This document shows, one piece after another, positions 63,301-64,000 of a stretch of 64,000 bases of DNA. The notes below the pieces were generated by a model. It was given only the letters and a program-made list of their open reading frames with translations. It searched no databases and was not told where the DNA came from. The DNA comes from Hofstenia miamia (lineage: Eukaryota; Xenacoelomorpha; Acoela; Hofsteniidae): NCBI GenBank assembly GCA_900660155.1, contig CABFPE010000232.1, positions 753,514 to 817,513 of the forward strand, read 5' to 3'. The position numbers and the translations under genes are program-made. Every line of letters begins with the position of its first letter. Within the stretch, counting starts at the first letter, position 1.

Positions 63301-63893
63301 CCTTACCAGAAGATGCTAATTTAAAAGTTAATATTGAATCGTTATAAAAATCAATTACCGTCAACATCGCCTAGACAAAGTTTCGGCTCGATCCATTTGT
63401 ACTTTTTGGTTGTCTAAAAAAATTATTTGTGTAACATATAAAAGAAAATCAATGCACCATTCCATTTTCGCAAGGTGAGTAATATTCAACGTAATCTTTT
63501 TCTGTACAAAGAGGTCGCCTTGAGCATTCTGTAGCACCAATTTCTTTAAAAGCAATGTATTAACGATGTAAAAAATTTAATTTACCAGAAAACTCTTCAT
63601 TTTTATTGCAGCTTTGACACGAAGTTGATCTTAATCCCTTAGTATAAGTATTCTTAGGACAAAACTCGCAAATTGAAGCACCTGAATCTTTAGAAAAAGT
63701 ACCGGGTGGACAATCTGTACAAGCTGTTGCAAACGCTACCCCTATACTAAGCATAATAACGGTATAGTTAAAAAGCGTTACCTCTAATATCAATATTTCT
63801 TAAGAGAATAGGTGGAGGTGGAATATCGTATTCATCGTAACTCAATGACATTGCCCGCCAATATAAAATATTGGTGCCTTTTTGAAGTTTCAT
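38267..63893 (-). CDS. ELAPOR1/2-like (KIAA1324 family) transmembrane receptor, 5'-partial, fourteen exons
   Basis: ELAPOR proteins are type I membrane proteins of the endosome/lysosome and secretory system, linked in vertebrates to autophagy and apoptosis control. Fourteen exons join in one frame (2289 bp, 762 residues plus stop): 63782-63893, 63586-63741, 63458-63543, 63359-63413, 62214-62336, 60807-60914, 60134-60324, 59595-59806, 55740-55897, 52243-52535, 51142-51347, 50085-50339, 38642-38788 and 38267-38453. Order: SGTNILYW-type block, CPPGTF cysteine repeats, the conserved KYKWIEPKLC, a second CPPCNPG repeat, the VEFVFETQCSKDCVL region, another cysteine repeat, the mannose-6-phosphate-receptor-like region, one membrane helix and a tail with YQRL and DSCAIAEDEE. 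About 200-250 amino-terminal residues, with the signal peptide, lie beyond 64000. I cannot separate ELAPOR1 from ELAPOR2; the gene may predate that split. Confidence 0.92.
38642..38788 (-). CDS. ELAPOR-like exon: transmembrane helix
   Basis: Acceptor TTTTAG, donor GTAAAT. It encodes GCIGDKLPEADLKKCPIF, then a helix of about 22 residues (VVVASAICVSILLLAVISYY) followed by the basic stop-transfer WKRSKK. It matches WCIKGISLPEKKLATC...helix...FWKKNQK. Confidence 0.92.
39299..40459 (+). mobile_element. P-like transposon with THAP domain, 5' part
   Basis: From the ATG at 39299 the plus strand gives MGRSC, then after a frame change CCKTGYNKNVDKIPVYGFPR, ERMKWIQFLPNIV and ICRLHFP: the C2CH, FP and W of a THAP DNA-binding domain. 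Farther on, GHKIPAVPPTLFPNI (THAP-linked AVPTxFP motif) and FSLYSLSRAAYSFLRNYL (P-transposase-like) follow in broken frames. The element is cut by a Kolobok insertion at 40460 and resumes at 43154. Confidence 0.72.
40460..43149 (+). mobile_element. Kolobok-type DNA transposon inserted in a P-like element
   Basis: 2690 bp, flanked by TTAA at 40456-40459 and 43150-43153. The inverted ends are GGTGGGAAGGTAGGTCTG and GGTAGAAGGCTAGGTCTG. The transposase is in several plus-strand pieces: 40826-41194 (lysine-rich start, a CxxC), 41447-41911 (VSLDGSWQRRGHSSQNG, the first catalytic Asp region), LECIGHMQKRMGGRLRSL (the CxxH motif shared by hAT/P/Kolobok/Mutator transposases), 41963-42271 (LIDTLQNYFGMALRQN, SWCHYQKD) and 42368-42610 (FLDFLRQLGIEPG). 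Stops and frame changes make it inactive. TTAA duplication favours Kolobok over Mutator, whose duplications are 9 bp. Confidence 0.83.
43154..43700 (+). mobile_element. P-like transposon, 3' part beyond the Kolobok insertion
   Basis: The plus strand reads NSNQIALECFGQYRQSP, THECNVCTISL-like and DLDEFVPFIFFKL, then after a frame change MYVSGFLCKSNPKLQ and ILDRGGICYPLGD. DCLExFFGxxRxxxG...P, xVSGFLxxK and RGGLxYP blocks are the carboxyl-terminal marks of P/THAP9 transposases. It continues the fragment that stops at 40459. Confidence 0.68.
43915..44135 (+). mobile_element. LINE 3' terminal scrap
   Basis: The plus strand reads TFGGSRITLPVLRTIGGNAF, then SHFALSLWNSLLS, the LxVPRxxTxxGxxAFSxxAPxLWNSLP end of L2/CR1-like LINEs. 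It lies between the P-like and second Kolobok fragments. Confidence 0.6.
44146..44660 (+). mobile_element. Second, internally deleted Kolobok fragment
   Basis: 44146-44195 matches the transposase stretch at 41745-41795 and then jumps to sequence equal to 42680-43090. Here the catalytic region reads YLRYLDYLGDGDS, closer to the family norm than in the longer copy. The 3' noncoding part (GATGGCCGCCATCTTTG and neighbours) is nearly the same in both. No right terminus was found. Confidence 0.78.
44665..46780. other. 2.1-kb intronic stretch, nothing recognised
   Basis: AT-rich part of the long ELAPOR intron between the second Kolobok fragment and the tandem duplication. The short frames here show no family resemblance. 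Confidence 0.5.
46781..47491. repeat. Tandem duplication with a 334-bp period
   Basis: The segment that begins TGGTGCAACATGCATTT at 46781 begins again at 47115 and runs to about 47491, ending GCGTGATCCATGACT in both. The second unit has about 45-60 extra bases (AAGCTGTGTCCAACAGTG and following) and a few other differences. No coding content. Confidence 0.88.
48115..48345 (+). mobile_element. LINE reverse-transcriptase fragment
   Basis: The plus strand reads LGCIIFLDISKAFDRLPHSI, then LLDNLRLFGFDMDFIELYQS and YLTNRHQCVKIN. FLDxSKAFDxxxHxxLLxKL is reverse transcriptase motif A of non-LTR elements. Sequence changes abruptly after about 48345. Confidence 0.78.
48346..48456. other. GC-rich, proline-codon-rich block at a gap edge
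   Basis: A CT-rich stretch with an open plus frame (SLPSHPAPSFTPALAPPSAL) follows a LINE fragment and ends at the N gap. It may be the start of another retroelement, or a wrongly joined sequence. No function assigned. Confidence 0.4.
48457..49456. other. Assembly gap, exactly 1000 N
   Basis: A round-number gap in the 11.3-kb ELAPOR intron. The real distance is unknown. Sequence before the gap (48346-48456) is GC-rich and unlike its surroundings; after it comes a GGCTCGGCTCGGCTCG repeat. Confidence 0.98.
49457..49760. repeat. Interspersed-repeat end with CGGCT units
   Basis: GCTCGGCTCGGCTCGGCTCG appears right after the gap and a single CGGCTCGTTG motif recurs near 49700, as at the ends of many hAT MITEs. 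The other end is probably in the gap. Confidence 0.4.
50085..50339 (-). CDS. ELAPOR-like exon: MRH-like region end and CxxC pair
   Basis: Acceptor TTCATTTAG, donor GTAGAT. It encodes CKKGRTSIVTLRCSPN, DKCRFGTCTGCDHHFMVSS, YCPKCTWSDY and HYIWKSN. It matches SCINGRSTAVKMRCNP...KCPAGTCDGCTFYFLWES..CPLC..HDF...YVWNEP. The next intron is 11.3 kb. Confidence 0.92.
51142..51347 (-). CDS. ELAPOR-like exon: MRH-like region, second part
   Basis: Acceptor TTGCAG, donor GTAATC. It encodes VPTLFSNTICLPGSLFPIFS, then HTLLAITPDREYN and TDLHFYYYA. It corresponds to NLVGAFVCQSTIIPS...FIGVTVETTL...PDVHFFYKSS. The intron to the previous exon is mostly a piggyBac-like MITE. Confidence 0.9.
51416..52197. mobile_element. 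piggyBac-like MITE filling an ELAPOR intron
   Basis: 782 bp with TTAA at 51412-51415 and 52198-52201. Ends are CCCCTTAACGG and, inverted, CCCTTTAACGG. CGAGATATCTCGTG palindromes lie near the right end, as in the 240-bp element at 58581. No transposase was seen. It lies 69 bp from one exon and 46 bp from the other, so it accounts for 782 of the 895 intron bases. Confidence 0.85.
52243..52535 (-). CDS. ELAPOR-like exon: start of MRH-like region
   Basis: The longest exon (97 codons plus two bases), acceptor CTTTTAG, donor GTAATA. It encodes GKDECLECGPGLSSNDGIVC, then FNLTKLQAVTFN and HAFCSTNYTSS. It matches [22 protein letters not shown] and the first strands of the mannose-6-phosphate-receptor homology region. 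Confidence 0.92.
52555..52760. repeat. Possible hAT-like repeat scrap with CTTCGACTTCGA units
   Basis: CAGAGATGCAACTTCGACTT starts a stretch with repeated TCGA-containing motifs (ACTTCG, AACTCG, GGTCGAAG). It begins 20 bp beyond the acceptor side of exon 52243-52535. No second terminus was established. Confidence 0.3.
53492..54491. mobile_element. hAT-type MITE, GGGCCCG family, copy B
   Basis: A 1000-bp relative of copy A, in the intron between exons 52535 and 55740. It is flanked by a perfect 8-bp duplication AGGATATG (53484-53491 and 54492-54499). The ends are CTGGGGTAGAGCCC and, inverted, CTAGGGTAGGGTCC. An internal tandem duplication of about 84 bp lies near 54015-54185. Confidence 0.9.
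54015..54187. repeat. Tandem duplication of about 84 bp inside MITE copy B
   Basis: The stretch starting ATGTGTAGAAATCTGC and ending CACGCTTTTTCAA occurs twice in direct succession without visible changes. Copy A has it once, so the duplication is private to copy B and recent. Confidence 0.85.
55740..55897 (-). CDS. ELAPOR-like exon: third cysteine-rich repeat
   Basis: Acceptor CTCTTTAG, donor GTAAAT. It encodes IIHSITVKHTIDGGAETC, then CKLGMHAGECVSCPKQHYFN and CLECPK, matching KIYSITATNAVDGVASSCRACALGS...CVPCPPGHYI...C.ECP. Confidence 0.92.
58193..58440. mobile_element. hAT-type MITE (CAGTGGCGCG termini) nested in a hAT element
   Basis: 248 bp with inverted ends CAGTGGCGCGTTTAG and CAGTGGCGCGTTTAG, flanked by AAAACTAT at 58185-58192 and 58441-58448. 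CAGTGGCG is a classic hAT end. An apparent ORF across it is a by-product of the repeat. Confidence 0.9.
58581..58820. mobile_element. piggyBac-like MITE nested in a hAT element
   Basis: 240 bp with TTAA on both sides (58577-58580, 58821-58824). Inverted ends are CCCCTTCAGTACCATCA and CTCCTTCAGTACCATCA. A palindrome CACGAGATTATCTCGTG lies just inside the right end. It splits the hAT dimerisation region of its host element. Confidence 0.88.
59595..59806 (-). CDS. ELAPOR-like exon: KQKYTY...FMWAF block
   Basis: Acceptor AATTAG, donor GTAAAC. It encodes IFANYSATTVEDKYLG, SSTKQKYTYAVMDSMKSTF and MWAFSKV, equivalent to GTKEKQAYTHIIF...FTFTWAFQR. It ends in phase 2, which fits the exon at 55740-55897 across a 3.7-kb intron filled by a hAT element with two nested MITEs. 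Confidence 0.9.
60134..60324 (-). CDS. ELAPOR-like exon: VFETQCSKDC block
   Basis: Acceptor TATACAG lies directly against an (AT)n tract on the upstream side; donor GTACAT. The exon contains LFMDVAGFRFIPQS and VEFVFETQCSKDCVLTFGQ, matching ITFVFETLCSADCVLYF. Confidence 0.92.
60335..60357. repeat. (AT)n microsatellite beside an ELAPOR splice acceptor
   Basis: About 11 AT units end 10 bp from the TATACAG acceptor of exon 60134-60324, in the place where a polypyrimidine tract would normally lie. Confidence 0.9.
60807..60914 (-). CDS. ELAPOR-like exon: CPPETRP / WNQMPPNMKS block
   Basis: Acceptor ATTTAG, donor GTAAGT. It encodes DKCQKCPPETRPDLMFNFQF, then WNQMPPNMKSLCLTSN, equal to [32 protein letters not shown] in vertebrate ELAPOR. 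Confidence 0.92.
61288..62167 (-). mobile_element. Mariner-like transposon, internally deleted
   Basis: Terminal inverted repeats of about 41 bp begin CGTGGTTCATTCAATAATGC on the left and CGTGGTTCGTTCAATAATGC on the right, with two mismatches seen. TA flanks both ends. Minus-strand remnants of a mariner transposase occur: IVTEDETSLSL (first catalytic Asp region), MMLSVFWDKGGVNHLNFLP and NGQTIKGQYYAKL. At 880 bp it is shorter than a full element of about 1.3 kb: the helix-turn-helix part and much of the region after the second Asp are missing, and the frame is broken. It is inactive. Confidence 0.93.
62214..62336 (-). CDS. ELAPOR-like exon: second cysteine-rich repeat
   Basis: Acceptor ATTTGTAG, donor GTATTC. 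It encodes GVQLPTSGSPEKCPPCNPGM, then CSFCPIGTFSKGDK. It matches RLPPSGEKKDCPPCNPGF...CPPGTFSDG. A mariner-like element ends 46 bp beyond its donor side. Confidence 0.92.
63359..63413 (-). CDS. ELAPOR-like exon: YKWIEPK block
   Basis: Only 18 codons: TTKKYKWIEPKLCLGDVD, between TTTTTTTAG and GTAATT. YKWIEPK.C is among the most conserved strings of the family and fixes the identity. Confidence 0.9.
63458..63543 (-). CDS. ELAPOR-like exon: end of first cysteine repeat
   Basis: Acceptor TTTTAAAG, donor GTGCAT (a weak donor). It encodes EIGATECSRRPLCTEKDY and PCENGM, equivalent to SSECTERPPCTTKDYF...PCDEEGK. The weak donor is accepted because the next exon joins exactly at the conserved WIEPK block. 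Confidence 0.85.
63586..63741 (-). CDS. ELAPOR-like exon: first cysteine-rich repeat
   Basis: The acceptor TATAG gives GVAFATACTDCPPGTFS in frame with the previous exon, followed by CEFCPKNTYTKG, TSCQSC and EEFS before GTAAAT. CxxCPPGTFS...CxxCPxNTYxxxG is the TNFR/ephrin-receptor-like cysteine repeat of this family. The open frame continues upstream, but the upstream acceptor would break the frame. Confidence 0.92.
63782..63893 (-). CDS. ELAPOR-like exon: SGTNILYW block
   Basis: Acceptor TTTTTAG, donor GTAACG. It encodes MKLQKGTNILYWRAMS, then a proline-rich YDIPPPPILLRNIDIR, matching the LKSGTNILYWR...VKNITI segment just before the first cysteine repeat of ELAPOR. First exon visible in the window. 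Confidence 0.85.
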
Positions 63894-64000
63894 CTAAAAA
63901 TTAGAGTAAATTGCAATCTACTAGGAAAATTGCAAAATCAATTAATTGATGATTAAACAAAAGATTCTCTAAGAAAGAGGTCGATTTGAAAAGCATGTGA

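Noticed and set aside
1-64000. CRISPR arrays, operons, bacterial promoters, tRNA or rRNA genes
   Set aside because: None seen; spliced exons and transposon types show nuclear animal DNA.

Overview
This window is AT-rich metazoan nuclear DNA: exons are short and bounded by GT/AG sites, introns run to kilobases, and transposon debris and (AT)n microsatellites are dense. The two host genes (a laminin alpha chain and an ELAPOR-type receptor) occur only in animals. The mix of hAT, Kolobok, P/THAP, piggyBac-like, mariner, Penelope-like and CR1-like elements with this composition would suit a cnidarian such as a hydrozoan, but the sequence does not prove the taxon.

Layout. Positions 1734-12041 (minus strand) hold nine exons of a laminin alpha subunit: most of the laminin N-terminal (LN) domain and the first laminin-type EGF (LE) repeats. 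The signal-peptide end (above 12041) and the rest of the molecule (left of 1) are missing. Positions 14-31 kb are intergenic or distal intronic and hold hAT MITEs, a CR1-like LINE, Penelope-like fragments with a hammerhead-ribozyme-like motif, and a second LINE. At 31217-31366 (minus) there is a compact 49-residue secreted-peptide ORF beside a 21-N gap whose two flanks are identical. Positions 32.1-35.3 kb hold a BED/hAT transposon, a LINE tail and another hAT MITE.

Positions 38267-63893 (minus) hold fourteen in-frame exons of an ELAPOR1/2 (KIAA1324-like) type I membrane protein. They cover cysteine-rich repeats, the mannose-6-phosphate-receptor-like region, the transmembrane helix and the complete cytoplasmic tail with stop. 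The 5' end lies beyond 64000. Its introns hold most of the mobile elements: a Kolobok element inserted in a P/THAP transposon, a 334-bp tandem duplication, a 1000-N gap, a piggyBac-like MITE that makes up most of one intron, two hAT families (one with two nested MITEs) and a mariner 46 bp from an exon.

The two host genes share a strand but no evident pathway: laminin alpha is a basement-membrane component, and ELAPOR proteins act in the endosomal/secretory system. No operon-like organisation, rRNA, tRNA or CRISPR array was seen. All exon boundaries were read by eye from splice signals, reading-frame continuity and remembered family sequences; no alignment was run.
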